Origin: JAWLHA01 sp041690535
Lineage (GTDB): Bacteria; Pseudomonadota; Gammaproteobacteria; Thiohalomonadales; Thiohalomonadaceae
NCBI GenBank assembly: GCA_041690535.1
Contig: JAWLHA010000001.1
Coordinates: forward strand, 163,402-227,401
Reading direction: 5' to 3'
Length of the DNA: 64,000 nucleotides
In this document: positions 16,580 to 24,915 of the stretch, piece after piece
Numbering within the stretch: the first letter of the stretch is position 1
How the letters are laid out: every line of letters begins with the position of its first letter
Translations under genes and position numbers: made by a program
The notes under the pieces: generated by a model
What the model was told of the DNA's origin: nothing
The model's input: only the letters and a program-made list of their open reading frames with translations
Database searches by the model: none

Positions 16580-17575
16580 ATGCTACCAGAATCCAAATTC
16601 GTGAGCAGTGGGGCGCGGCCTCAAGAGGCTGGAGAGTGCTCGCCCCGGGTCAGCATCGGATTACCCGTCTACAACGGGGCGAATTTCTTATCGGAGGCGT
16701 TACTGACGCTATTGGGGCAGACTTTCCCCGACTTTGAACTCATCGTCTCGGATAATGGCTCCGATGACGGGACGGCGGATATCGTTCAGGCGCATGCGAG
16801 GCGCGATGCCAGAATTCGATACTACCGAAACGCCGTAAATCGTGGCGCCGCGTGGAATTTCAATCGATTGGTCGAGTTGGCCCGGGGTGAGTATTTCATG
16901 TGGGCAGCCCATGATGATGTCTGGGCACCCGACTTCATCGCCCGTTGCGTGGAGTCCCTCGACGCGCACCCTGAGTGTGTCTTGTGCTACAGCCGCACGC
17001 AGGTGGTCGGCGTCGACAGAACCTTCATCAAGGAGATTCCGGTCAACCCCCGCCTGAGCGCCCCGGCACCGCACCGGCGATTTGCGGCCATCTGGCGCTA
17101 TCCGCCTCAGGTCTCGGTGTTCGGGTTGATCCGTATGGATGCCCTCCGCAACACACGGCTGATTGGGGACTTCCCCTCGGCAGACCGCGTCCTGGCGGGC
17201 GAGCTGGCTTTGGCTGGGCCGTTTGTCGCTGTTGACGAGCCCCTGTTCTTTTACCGGCGTCACGATGCCCAGTCCACCGGGTCGCGTTACACGACCAAGC
17301 GGTCCAGGTGCAGCTGGTACAACCCCCTGAAGGCAGGGAGGCCGACCTTCCCGCAGTGGCGGTTGCTCGGAGAGCACTTACGGTCAATTCTGAGAATGCC
17401 ACTGCCGCTGATGGGCCGGCTGCGCTGCCTGCTCACGTTGCTGCGTTGGAGTGTGCGTTTCCGGCGGGAACTCGCCTCGAACTTGATTTTGCAGGATGCG
17501 CAACGTCCGTTGCGGGGCAGAGGACAGTCGGCACCGTCTTACTCCCGCAGCGATGTGAGCGCCGACGGGAGCTAA
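16580..17575 (+). CDS. GT2-family glycosyltransferase
   Basis: About 331 residues. The GT-A fold starts with RVSIGLPVYNGANFLSEAL, then ELIVSDNGSDDGT, and the metal-binding region MWAAHDDVWAPDFI (a variant DxD, here HDD), typical of family 2 transferases that add a sugar to a lipid-linked acceptor at the cytoplasmic face. A basic C-terminal region may contact the membrane. The start is uncertain: ATG 16580 has GAGGTG close upstream; ATG 16544 in the same frame has none. It is followed after 36 bases by the flippase gene. First of six glycosyltransferase domains that probably extend the repeat unit. Confidence 0.88.
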   Translation: MLPESKFVSSGARPQEAGECSPRVSIGLPVYNGANFLSEALLTLLGQTFPDFELIVSDNGSDDGTADIVQAHARRDARIRYYRNAVNRGAAWNFNRLVELARGEYFMWAAHDDVWAPDFIARCVESLDAHPECVLCYSRTQVVGVDRTFIKEIPVNPRLSAPAPHRRFAAIWRYPPQVSVFGLIRMDALRNTRLIGDFPSADRVLAGELALAGPFVAVDEPLFFYRRHDAQSTGSRYTTKRSRCSWYNPLKAGRPTFPQWRLLGEHLRSILRMPLPLMGRLRCLLTLLRWSVRFRRELASNLILQDAQRPLRGRGQSAPSYSRSDVSADGS

Positions 17576-17611
17576 TGTCCCCCACTGTTGAACCACCCCC
17601 CGGAAACGACT

Positions 17612-19081
17612 ATGAGTCTGCGGGATAAAGCGCTCAAAGGACTGAGTTGGCTCGTTTTTCAGAACCTCGGCGTGCGCCTGGTCTCTTTTGTGGTCCTGCT
17701 GATTTTGGCGCGACTGCTGGAGCCTGCGGCCTTTGGGTTGGTCGCGCTCGCAACCATGGCCATACAGTTCATGCAGACGTTCGTCGCCGGTGGATTCGCC
17801 TCGGCCATCATTCAGCGCGACCAGATCGAGACGGCGCATCTTGACACCGCCTTCTGGACCAACCTGGTGGTGTCGTTGCTCGCCATGGCGGTGCTCTGGT
17901 TCGGCGCTGCACCACTCGCCCGGGTGTTTGCCCAGCCGGAGCTCGAGGAAGTCATGCTTTGGCTCTCGCCGCTGTTGTTGTTCCGCGGCCTGAACCAGGT
18001 GCAAATCGCCATTTTGCGACGCAACCTGGAGTTTCGCTCCCTGGCGGTGCGCGAACTGGTCGCCGATCCCATTGGCGGCGCGGTTGGGGTGGTAATGGCG
18101 TTCTCCGGGTTCGGTGTCTGGAGTCTGGTTGGGCGCGAACTGGTCACATCCATTGCGAGACTGATCATTCTGTGGACATCCACACGCTGGAGACCGGGAC
18201 TGAGCGTGTCCGGCCGCCATTTCGTGGAACTCTTCCGATTTGGCGTCAGCGTGCTCGGACACAACCTGGTTGGTTTTTTCAACAAACGTTCCGCAGGGCT
18301 CCTCATTGGCTACTTCCTGGGGGCATCGGCGCTGGGCTACTTCACGGTGGCAAGTCGCATTTTCCGCATGGTGACCCAAGCGCTCGCCGGTACGCTCGGG
18401 TCCGTTGCCTGGCCGGTGTTTTCGCGGCTTCAAGCCGAGCCCGAGCGCCTCCGCAACGCGTTCCTCTTTGCCACAGGCACGAGCTGTCTGGTGCTGTGGC
18501 CAAGCTTCGTGGCGCTGTCGGTGATGGCACCCGAGCTGGTTCCGCTGGTCTTTGGCAAACAGTGGCTACCCAGCATACCCGTAATGCAGATCCTTGCCTT
18601 CATGGTGCTGCTGGCATTGATCGAGACGCTGAACGACAGCGTCATCATGGCGCTCGGAAAGCCCCATTGGCGTCTGTATCTGCACATGGCGGTGACGGTC
18701 ATCGGTGTGTTGGGACTGCTCGTTGTGGTGGAGCAGGGGATTGTCGCAGTGGCGCTGTGGCATGTGATTGCCAGCTATCTCTTTCTGCCCGCATCCCTCT
18801 GGATGATCAATCGGTTGATTGCAGTCAATCCCTGGGCCTACTTTCGTACGCATCTGGTACCGTTCGTCGGCAGCCTGGCCATGGCCGCGGTGATTGCGGC
18901 CGTGCGCGAGTCCGTCTCCGGGGTGCTTGGGTTGGCTGGGCAAACGGCGGTCATGGCGCTGGGCGGCGCAGCGACCTACATTATCACCGTGCGGCTATTG
19001 GCACCGAAGGAGTTTGGGGAGTTGGTACGTCTCTTTCTGGAACTGGTGCCGGTGCGCCGCACCGTCAAGGGAAAATCGTGA
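17612..19081 (+). CDS. Wzx-like polysaccharide flippase (MOP superfamily)
   Basis: 489 residues with about fourteen hydrophobic segments throughout, opening with the family pattern KALKGLSWLVFQNLGVRLVS and LARLLEPAAFGLVALA, and RRNLEFRSLAVRELVAD in the middle. This matches the WzxC/TuaB branch of the MOP flippases, which move undecaprenyl-linked repeat units across the inner membrane. ATG 17612 is chosen because homology begins right there (MSLRDKALKGLSW); a TTG at 17588 would add eight residues. Together with the Wzy-like protein at 24916 and the chain-length protein at 2889 it defines a Wzx/Wzy-dependent pathway. Confidence 0.9.
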   Translation: MSLRDKALKGLSWLVFQNLGVRLVSFVVLLILARLLEPAAFGLVALATMAIQFMQTFVAGGFASAIIQRDQIETAHLDTAFWTNLVVSLLAMAVLWFGAAPLARVFAQPELEEVMLWLSPLLLFRGLNQVQIAILRRNLEFRSLAVRELVADPIGGAVGVVMAFSGFGVWSLVGRELVTSIARLIILWTSTRWRPGLSVSGRHFVELFRFGVSVLGHNLVGFFNKRSAGLLIGYFLGASALGYFTVASRIFRMVTQALAGTLGSVAWPVFSRLQAEPERLRNAFLFATGTSCLVLWPSFVALSVMAPELVPLVFGKQWLPSIPVMQILAFMVLLALIETLNDSVIMALGKPHWRLYLHMAVTVIGVLGLLVVVEQGIVAVALWHVIASYLFLPASLWMINRLIAVNPWAYFRTHLVPFVGSLAMAAVIAAVRESVSGVLGLAGQTAVMALGGAATYIITVRLLAPKEFGELVRLFLELVPVRRTVKGKS

Positions 19082-19288
19082 GTTGACATTCCGAACTCCG
19101 CCACAGCTTGGGGCAAATGAAGGCCGCCCCGGTGTGTCTTGCCGGGTATCTGTGGGTCGACATGGATGGTCGGTGACGGAGCTGTGTTTGAAAGCTGGGG
19201 TGACCGCGGGAAAAAGGGCGGTCCCGCCCAAGGCGCCATTCCAAGGAGTGGTTCTGCTCTGAGCGATAAGGGAGGGCGAAGAAGTTAT

Positions 19289-21418
19289 ATGCCGTCTCGA
19301 TATCTCTACATCAAAAACGGCGATGCCGTAGCTCAGCTGCAGCGCATCGCCAAGGTGTGGCCGGCGGCCATCCACCACGGGCCCGATGCCTTCCTGAACG
19401 ACTTCCTGTTGGCTAATCGCGGCGCAGAGATACTGCTCATGGCCCGTGCGCGGCGGAATGCGCGGATACGTTTCGAAACGTTCACTGCGCGTGTGTTCGC
19501 CGAAAGCACCGGGGCCGCGGGGAGGGGGCCGGCTAACCTGAGAATGCTGGTCAGCCTGCTGACCACCACGTTGCGGTCCCGCCCTGAGCGAATTCTCTGC
19601 GGTACGACTGGCTCCCCCCTGTGGGGATGTTTCCTCCTGTCGAAGCTCCTGTCCATCCCTCTGGTGCATTCACGACACAACCGCATCTCTCACCCCCGTG
19701 ACCGTTGGCCCCTTCGGCCCGCGCGGCAGATGGATGCCTTCATTCTGCGTCGGGTCGATGCAGTGGTATGCCACGGCCCCTACCTCAGGGATGAGTTGCT
19801 CTCCATCGGCGTGGGGAGGGAGAAGGTGTTTGAGTTTGACGTGGGCTTCACCGACTTCCCTCCAGCGGAAGGGCCAGGTCTTCACGTGCCTTCACCTGTC
19901 GAAGAGCCTCCAGTGATCCTCTACATGGGCCGGATCGAGCGCAACAAGGGGGTATTCGATCTGCTGCAAGCGTGCACCACGTGCGGTCTCGGCGAGGGAC
20001 GGGTACGGCTGGTGTATGCCGGCCAGGGACGACACCTTGACCAGTTGCGCGAGGCGGTGCGTTCCCGCGGCCTGGAAGACCGCGTGTCACTGCTGGGGCA
20101 TGTTCCCCACGAGGAGTTGATCCCACTGATCACCCGGAGCTTGGCAGTCGCGACCCCAACCCACGATGATTTTCCGGAAGGCCGTTGCATGGCGGCCATG
20201 GAGGCGCTGGTGGCCGGTACTCCGGTCATTGCTCCGGACTTTGGTCCGTTTCGATACCTAATAAAGCAGGGAGAAAACGGGGTGCTCTTCTCCCCGAATT
20301 CGGTGGCGGCCCTGGCGGAGGCGCTCACGGCGCTCACCGAAGATCGGCCGTTGCGTGAGCGCCTTCGGAAGGGGGCAAGGCGCAGTGGCGACGCGCTGCG
20401 AACCCCCGCCCAGTCGTTCGCTCCGGCGGTGGAGAGTGCATTCAGAGCTGCGGATAACGACCGAAGCACGCGCAAGGAGCGGCGAGTGGGGGCGAGTGGG
20501 CGGAGCGAGCGCTGGCTTGGTCGCGCGGAACGCGTCGCGAAGCGGATTGGAACGGCAGCAGACGACACCCGACGAGCCCTCAGCTGGCATCTTGGAGGGG
20601 GGCGACGATTCTTTGCCAACCACTCTGCTGAAATCGGACGGGCCCACAAATGGTGCTTTATCGTCGGCTGCAACAACTCCGGCACCAGCCTACTGCAGCA
20701 CGTGCTTGAGCAGGGGGAGGGTATTACCAGCTTTCCCCAGGAAGGACAACGCTACACCCGATCCCTCAAACGGGCGGAGAAGAGGGGGCACGAGCGGGTA
20801 TGGTCCGAGTACCTTCATGAGGTGCGAATGACCGAAGCCAGTGACACCGGTCCCCTGCCTCGCCTCCTGCACGATTGGTGCCGTGAGCTGCCCCCCCCCA
20901 TTGGCGAGACGATCGTGGAGAAAACCACAGCCAACGTGGTGCGCACGAGGTGGTTGCAAAAGGTGTTTGAGCGCAGCTATTTCATCGGTGTGGTGCGAAA
21001 CGGGTATGCCGTCTCCGAGGGGATCCGCCGCAAAGGGGGAAAGAGTGTTGTCCGTGGGGCCCGGCATTGGAATCTCGTCAACAGGATCATGCTGAGGGAT
21101 GCAGCGGCGCTCGAACATTTTTTGCTCGTGCGGTATGAACAGCTGGTGGCAGATCCCTTGGGAATCGTGCAGCAGATAAGGGCCTTTCTCGGCCTCCCGG
21201 CGATTGATTCATTGAACGGCGTGGATGGTATCGCGGATCACAACGCCGCAAGCATCGCGCGACTGAGTGAGCAGGAGATCGCCGACATCCGTGCAGAGGC
21301 GGCGGAGATGCTTGATTACCTGGGTTACGCTTTGCCCTCCATCGATGGGTCCGACGCGCCGGCGCCAGAGCCGTCCAAGGATGAGGCGGCACGCGGGCAG
21401 TCGCTGCGCCATGTTTAA
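19289..21418 (+). CDS. Fusion of GT4-family glycosyltransferase and sulfotransferase
   Basis: 709 residues in one frame. Residues 1 to about 385 are a GT-B glycosyltransferase: VILYMGRIERNKGVFDLL, then DDFPEGRCMAAMEALVAG with the family 4 Glu-x7-Glu signature, and GTPVIAPDFGP. A basic linker follows (about 386-445). From about 450 a P-loop sulfotransferase begins: WCFIVGCNNSGTSLLQ is the 5'-phosphosulfate-binding loop and IGVVRNGYAVSEGI, near residue 569, matches the 3'-phosphate-binding segment with its Arg and Ser. RYEQLVADPLGIVQQIRAFL is the usual C-terminal helix. I saw no internal stop or frameshift, so the fusion appears genuine. It suggests a sugar is transferred and a residue of the same unit sulfated by one protein. 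Start ATG 19289, preceded by GGAGGG. Confidence 0.87.
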   Translation: MPSRYLYIKNGDAVAQLQRIAKVWPAAIHHGPDAFLNDFLLANRGAEILLMARARRNARIRFETFTARVFAESTGAAGRGPANLRMLVSLLTTTLRSRPERILCGTTGSPLWGCFLLSKLLSIPLVHSRHNRISHPRDRWPLRPARQMDAFILRRVDAVVCHGPYLRDELLSIGVGREKVFEFDVGFTDFPPAEGPGLHVPSPVEEPPVILYMGRIERNKGVFDLLQACTTCGLGEGRVRLVYAGQGRHLDQLREAVRSRGLEDRVSLLGHVPHEELIPLITRSLAVATPTHDDFPEGRCMAAMEALVAGTPVIAPDFGPFRYLIKQGENGVLFSPNSVAALAEALTALTEDRPLRERLRKGARRSGDALRTPAQSFAPAVESAFRAADNDRSTRKERRVGASGRSERWLGRAERVAKRIGTAADDTRRALSWHLGGGRRFFANHSAEIGRAHKWCFIVGCNNSGTSLLQHVLEQGEGITSFPQEGQRYTRSLKRAEKRGHERVWSEYLHEVRMTEASDTGPLPRLLHDWCRELPPPIGETIVEKTTANVVRTRWLQKVFERSYFIGVVRNGYAVSEGIRRKGGKSVVRGARHWNLVNRIMLRDAAALEHFLLVRYEQLVADPLGIVQQIRAFLGLPAIDSLNGVDGIADHNAASIARLSEQEIADIRAEAAEMLDYLGYALPSIDGSDAPAPEPSKDEAARGQSLRHV

Positions 21419-21587
21419 CCAAAAGTTCATGTCGCCGTTCGTCGAGAAGGCGCTGAGCTTGCGCGGTGGCAGGCCGGACAAACTGGGAGAGGGCACCGGC
21501 ATGGCCTGCACTGCGTCGAGCCGGCCGAAAGGGTTACGCCCTGTCACTGCGAGCCGGACCTCGACCGCAGCAGGAGGGTGGTGAGCA

Positions 21588-22706
21588 ATGCGTGCCGGTC
21601 ACAAGAGAAAAAGAGTTTGTGTGGTGATGGGAAGCCACTTCTCCGCCATCATGGGTGGCGCACAATACCAGGCGAAGTGTGTGGTCGAGCGGCTCCGTGA
21701 AACCGGTCGGCATGAGATTTTCTATCTTGCCAGGGAGTTCGACCCTGACTACCGTGCCCAGGACTATGTGCTCAAGAGGATTGTGGGCCCCAAAGGCCTC
21801 CGCAACCTCGGCTTTGTGTTCGATACCCGGGCCTTGCTGAACCTGCTTCACCAGATCAGCCCGGATGTCATCTATCAGCGTGGGCTGAAGCCGTATACGG
21901 GGGTCGTAGCCTGGTACGCAAGCAAGCACCACAGCCGTTCTATTTTCCACATTGCCCATGACTACAGCTTGATGCCCCTGCACATGAAAACAGCCGGCAG
22001 ACTCCAATGGCTCAAGCGGGTGGAGCGATGGATGGGCGAGTACGGCTTGAGGAACGTGGATTCAATCATTGCGCAGACGCGGGATCAAGCCGAACTCCTT
22101 GCCACGAACTACGGGCGTACGGCCGCAGCGGTGATTCCGAACTTTCACCCATTCCCGGAGGCGCTGCCGCAGAAGCCGGCGCGCCCCGTCCGAGTACTCT
22201 GGGTGGCAAATTTCAAGTCAGTGAAAAGGCCTGAAATATTTGTCCGTCTGGCAAAGGATTGCATCGCCTATGATGGTATCGAATTCGTAATGATTGGACG
22301 GCCGGGAGCGAGGGACAGGTACGGGGAGTTGCTCGGGGAAATGGAGAAGACACCCAACCTGCGCTACCTTGGTGAGCAGCCCATCGAGGAGGTGAACAGG
22401 CTCCTGTCAGCTGGGCACATCTTTGTGAACACGAGTTGCGCAGAGGGTTTCCCGAATACGTTCATTCAAGCCTGGATGCGCAGGGTTCCCACCGTCAGTC
22501 TCGACGTTAATCCCGACCAGGTACTGAGCGACGGGAGAATTGGCTTTTGGGCCGGGTCCTACGATCTGCTGAGGCACAGGGTCGTGGAGCTGGCCGAGGA
22601 CAACGCATTGAGGGAACGCATGGGCGAGGCCGCACGCACGTACGCGCGCCAGACGCATTCGCCTCAGGCCGCAGCGAAACTGCTTGAGATCATCGATGAT
22701 GAGTGA
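21588..22706 (+). CDS. GT4-family glycosyltransferase
   Basis: 372 residues, GT-B fold. The N-terminal half opens MGSHFSAIMGGAQYQAKCVVERL, typical of the acceptor domain. The donor half has VRVLWVANFKSVKRPEIFV, IGRPGARDRYGELLG and the nucleotide-sugar site CAEGFPNTFIQAWMR with the conserved Glu residues, then VPTVSLDVNPDQVL. The donor sugar cannot be deduced. Start ATG 21588 has AGGAGG about nine bases upstream. Its stop overlaps the start of the sulfotransferase gene at 22696. Confidence 0.88.
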   Translation: MRAGHKRKRVCVVMGSHFSAIMGGAQYQAKCVVERLRETGRHEIFYLAREFDPDYRAQDYVLKRIVGPKGLRNLGFVFDTRALLNLLHQISPDVIYQRGLKPYTGVVAWYASKHHSRSIFHIAHDYSLMPLHMKTAGRLQWLKRVERWMGEYGLRNVDSIIAQTRDQAELLATNYGRTAAAVIPNFHPFPEALPQKPARPVRVLWVANFKSVKRPEIFVRLAKDCIAYDGIEFVMIGRPGARDRYGELLGEMEKTPNLRYLGEQPIEEVNRLLSAGHIFVNTSCAEGFPNTFIQAWMRRVPTVSLDVNPDQVLSDGRIGFWAGSYDLLRHRVVELAEDNALRERMGEAARTYARQTHSPQAAAKLLEIIDDE

Positions 22707-23637
22707 GAGCGGGAGCATAATTCTGCACCTCGGACTGCACAAGACGGCCACCGGGACCCTGCAGCGCCAGTTCTTCCCGGCCTGCGACGGGATCAATTTG
22801 CTGACCAGCCGGGTTCCCGGAATGCGCCGCTTCATCGCGTATGTGACCCGGACCGATCCACTCTACTTCGATCGGGCGCATGCGCACTCAATGGTGGGGG
22901 CCGTTGCTGACCCGCGCAAGCCCAACGTGATCTCCAATGAGTCGTTCTCCGGCCCCCCTTATGCAGGGGTCATCGAGGGTGGGCTCGACCATCGCACCCC
23001 GGTGCTGCAAAACCTGAGAGCGGTCTTTCCCCACGCCAGGGCCATACTGGTCCTGCGTCGCCAGGATACGTGGGCGCGATCACTTTACCGACAGTACCTC
23101 AAATCGGGGGGGACTCGAACGATGCGCCGCTTTTTCGGGCTTTGCGACGCGGCGAATCCGCCCCTTTTTTCCATGGACCGGTTCCTCTACTCTCCTTACG
23201 TGCAGGCCGTCCATGGTGCGTTTCCTGCCGGAGTGCTCATCCTCACCTTCGAGGAGTTTGCCGCCGACCAGCAGCGGTTTCTCGGAAGCATTGCTGAGTT
23301 CATCGGATGTCCGTTGCCACGGATAACCTTGAGAAAGGAAAACGTAACATCTCTCGGGCCCCTGGGAATGGAGGTGACCCGCTATCTGAACCACTTGTTC
23401 CGCAGCCTGCTGAATCCGGGGGGGCTCATTCCAGGCTATCCGATCACCCGTGCAGGGCAGAGGCGACGGGTCAGTCCGGTCCAGGTGCTGCATGACCGCT
23501 GGCCCTGGCGACGGCCCCCACGGCCGTGGAGTGAGCCTCATCAGGTGGGGCAGGAGATTCTTCAGCGGGTGCTGGATGATAATCGACGCCTGGATGAGCG
23601 GTTTGGGCTTGACCTGGCGCGGTATGGCTATTATTGA
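22696..23637 (+). CDS. Sulfotransferase family protein (tandem paralogue 1)
   Basis: 313 residues. The N-terminal loop IILHLGLHKTATGTLQ is the 5'-phosphosulfate-binding loop of PAPS-dependent sulfotransferases, and ILVLRRQDTWARSLYRQYL near residue 120 is the 3'-phosphate-binding segment with the conserved Arg and Ser. LGLHKTAT-type loops belong to a bacterial branch related to carbohydrate sulfotransferases. It shares its order of motifs and even its ending (LARYGYY against LEAYDYY) with the next gene, so the pair arose by tandem duplication. ATG 22696 overlaps the upstream glycosyltransferase stop, implying coupling. Predicted cytoplasmic; substrate unknown, presumably a sugar of the lipid-linked repeat. 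Confidence 0.85.
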   Translation: MMSESGSIILHLGLHKTATGTLQRQFFPACDGINLLTSRVPGMRRFIAYVTRTDPLYFDRAHAHSMVGAVADPRKPNVISNESFSGPPYAGVIEGGLDHRTPVLQNLRAVFPHARAILVLRRQDTWARSLYRQYLKSGGTRTMRRFFGLCDAANPPLFSMDRFLYSPYVQAVHGAFPAGVLILTFEEFAADQQRFLGSIAEFIGCPLPRITLRKENVTSLGPLGMEVTRYLNHLFRSLLNPGGLIPGYPITRAGQRRRVSPVQVLHDRWPWRRPPRPWSEPHQVGQEILQRVLDDNRRLDERFGLDLARYGYY

Positions 23638-23648
23638 GCGGGCGGCTC

Positions 23649-24569
23649 ATGGCTGACGTCATCGTACACATCGGGTTGCACAAGACTGCAACAACTGTGC
23701 TGCAGAAGCAGTTCTTTCCCGCTTGCCCGGGTCTCAACTATATCGCGCGCCCCACCTTGGGCGATTTTGTGCACTCCGTTACAACCACTGACCCAATCTA
23801 TTTCGATGGGATCTCGGAACGCAACTCGCTGCAGGCGGTGTTGCGTGACGATCGGCCCAACCTCGTATCCAGGGAGGCGCTGTCGGGCATTCTGCACTCG
23901 GGGTTCACCCATCACGGACTGGATCACCGCTCTCCGATCCTTGCAAACCTCAAAGCGGCGATTCCGAATGCCAGAATCGTCCTGGTGATCAGGCGTCAGG
24001 ACGGGCTGGCCCGATCACTCTACAGGCAATATCTGAAGGTTGGCGGCACCGATCGGATCGAGAAATTCTACGGCTTGGGGGGGAATGTCAAACCTGTCGT
24101 TTCGCTCAACGTGTTTCGGTATGGTCCCTATGTGGACGAAGTTGCGACCCTGTTCGAAGGGCGGTTCCTCCTGCTGGCCATGGAGGAGTTCATCGAGCAT
24201 CGGGAGCGCTTTTTGAGCAAGCTGGCCGAATTTATCGGTGTCGAGCTTCCCCGTGTGGAGTTGCGCCACATGAATCGAACCACCTTTGGTCCCTTGGCGC
24301 TGGAGGCCAGTCGCTACTGCAATTACCTGTTCCGCAGCCGACTCAACCCCCGGGGTGTCATCCCGGGGGTTCCGGTTATGAAACGTGGGCGGGTGAAGTG
24401 GGTCAGTCCGATGCAGTTCCTTCATCGCAGTTGGCCTTGGAAAGGTCGGCTCAGGGCTGCGGACAGGTTGTTCCGCGTTGGAGAAAGCATTCTGGACCAA
24501 GTGAAAGACGACAACCGTAGTCTGGACGCTCGATACCGCATCGGTCTGGAGGCATATGACTATTACTAA
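23649..24569 (+). CDS. Sulfotransferase family protein (tandem paralogue 2)
   Basis: 306 residues. DVIVHIGLHKTATTVLQKQFF is near-identical in plan to the upstream gene's first loop, and VLVIRRQDGLARSLYRQYLK is the matching 3'-phosphate segment. Shared blocks run through the whole length (DHRSPILANL/DHRTPVLQNL, YLFRSRLNPRG/HLFRSLLNPGG, VSPMQFLH/VSPVQVLH), so this is a full-length duplicate, not a domain match. Only 11 bases separate the two genes. ATG 23649 is chosen over 23634 because the paralogue begins at the equivalent position. The MITE A copy 2 begins eight bases after its stop codon, so transcription beyond this gene crosses the element. Confidence 0.85.
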   Translation: MADVIVHIGLHKTATTVLQKQFFPACPGLNYIARPTLGDFVHSVTTTDPIYFDGISERNSLQAVLRDDRPNLVSREALSGILHSGFTHHGLDHRSPILANLKAAIPNARIVLVIRRQDGLARSLYRQYLKVGGTDRIEKFYGLGGNVKPVVSLNVFRYGPYVDEVATLFEGRFLLLAMEEFIEHRERFLSKLAEFIGVELPRVELRHMNRTTFGPLALEASRYCNYLFRSRLNPRGVIPGVPVMKRGRVKWVSPMQFLHRSWPWKGRLRAADRLFRVGESILDQVKDDNRSLDARYRIGLEAYDYY

Positions 24570-24817
24570 AGGCGCGCGTCACTACTCTCCCGCATCCGTC
24601 ATTCCCGCGAAGCCTGCCCCCGGGAGCTTAGTCGATGGGCTGGAATTCAGTGCTGGACTTCAGAGGGCCAGGTATTGGGCTGGGTACCTTATGGATTCCC
24701 GCCTTCGCGGGAATGACGAACAGTACAAGTAGCGAGGATCGAGTGCGGTGACCCTGCGACCGCATCTTGATTTGAATAAGCGGGAGGCAGTCGGGGGGGC
24801 GAGTAGTTACGGCGCGC
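24570..24817. mobile_element. MITE family A, copy 2 with 7-bp flanking duplication
   Basis: Element 24578-24810 (233 bp). Left end GTCACTACTC (one mismatch to the family) and right end GAGTAGTTAC are inverted. GGCGCGC flanks both sides (24571-24577 and 24811-24817); the eighth base of the duplication does not match, consistent with a one-base change at a junction. The interior matches copy 1, except that the left arm of the palindrome carries about 25 extra bases (around 24614-24645, including CCTGCCCCCGGGAGCTTAG). Confidence 0.85.
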
Positions 24818-24915
24818 TAACCGGCGTGAGGTCATGCTGAAAGCTCCTGGCCGGTGGGCTGGGTGAAGTGGTGCGGTAAGTGGACAAGGGCGCTCGGCGC
24901 AAGGAGAACCCGACG
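24570..24915. other. Intergenic region before the polymerase gene
   Basis: 346 bases, mostly occupied by MITE A copy 2. The last 100 bases up to the Shine-Dalgarno AAGGAG at 24901 contain nothing else recognisable. Confidence 0.5.

Noticed and set aside
19289..21418. Reading the fusion as two genes
   Set aside because: I found no stop codon and no convincing Shine-Dalgarno plus start between the two domains.
21419..21587. Possible short gene between the fusion protein and the next glycosyltransferase
   Set aside because: Only short overlapping frames without start signals; the Shine-Dalgarno near 21570 belongs to the gene at 21588.
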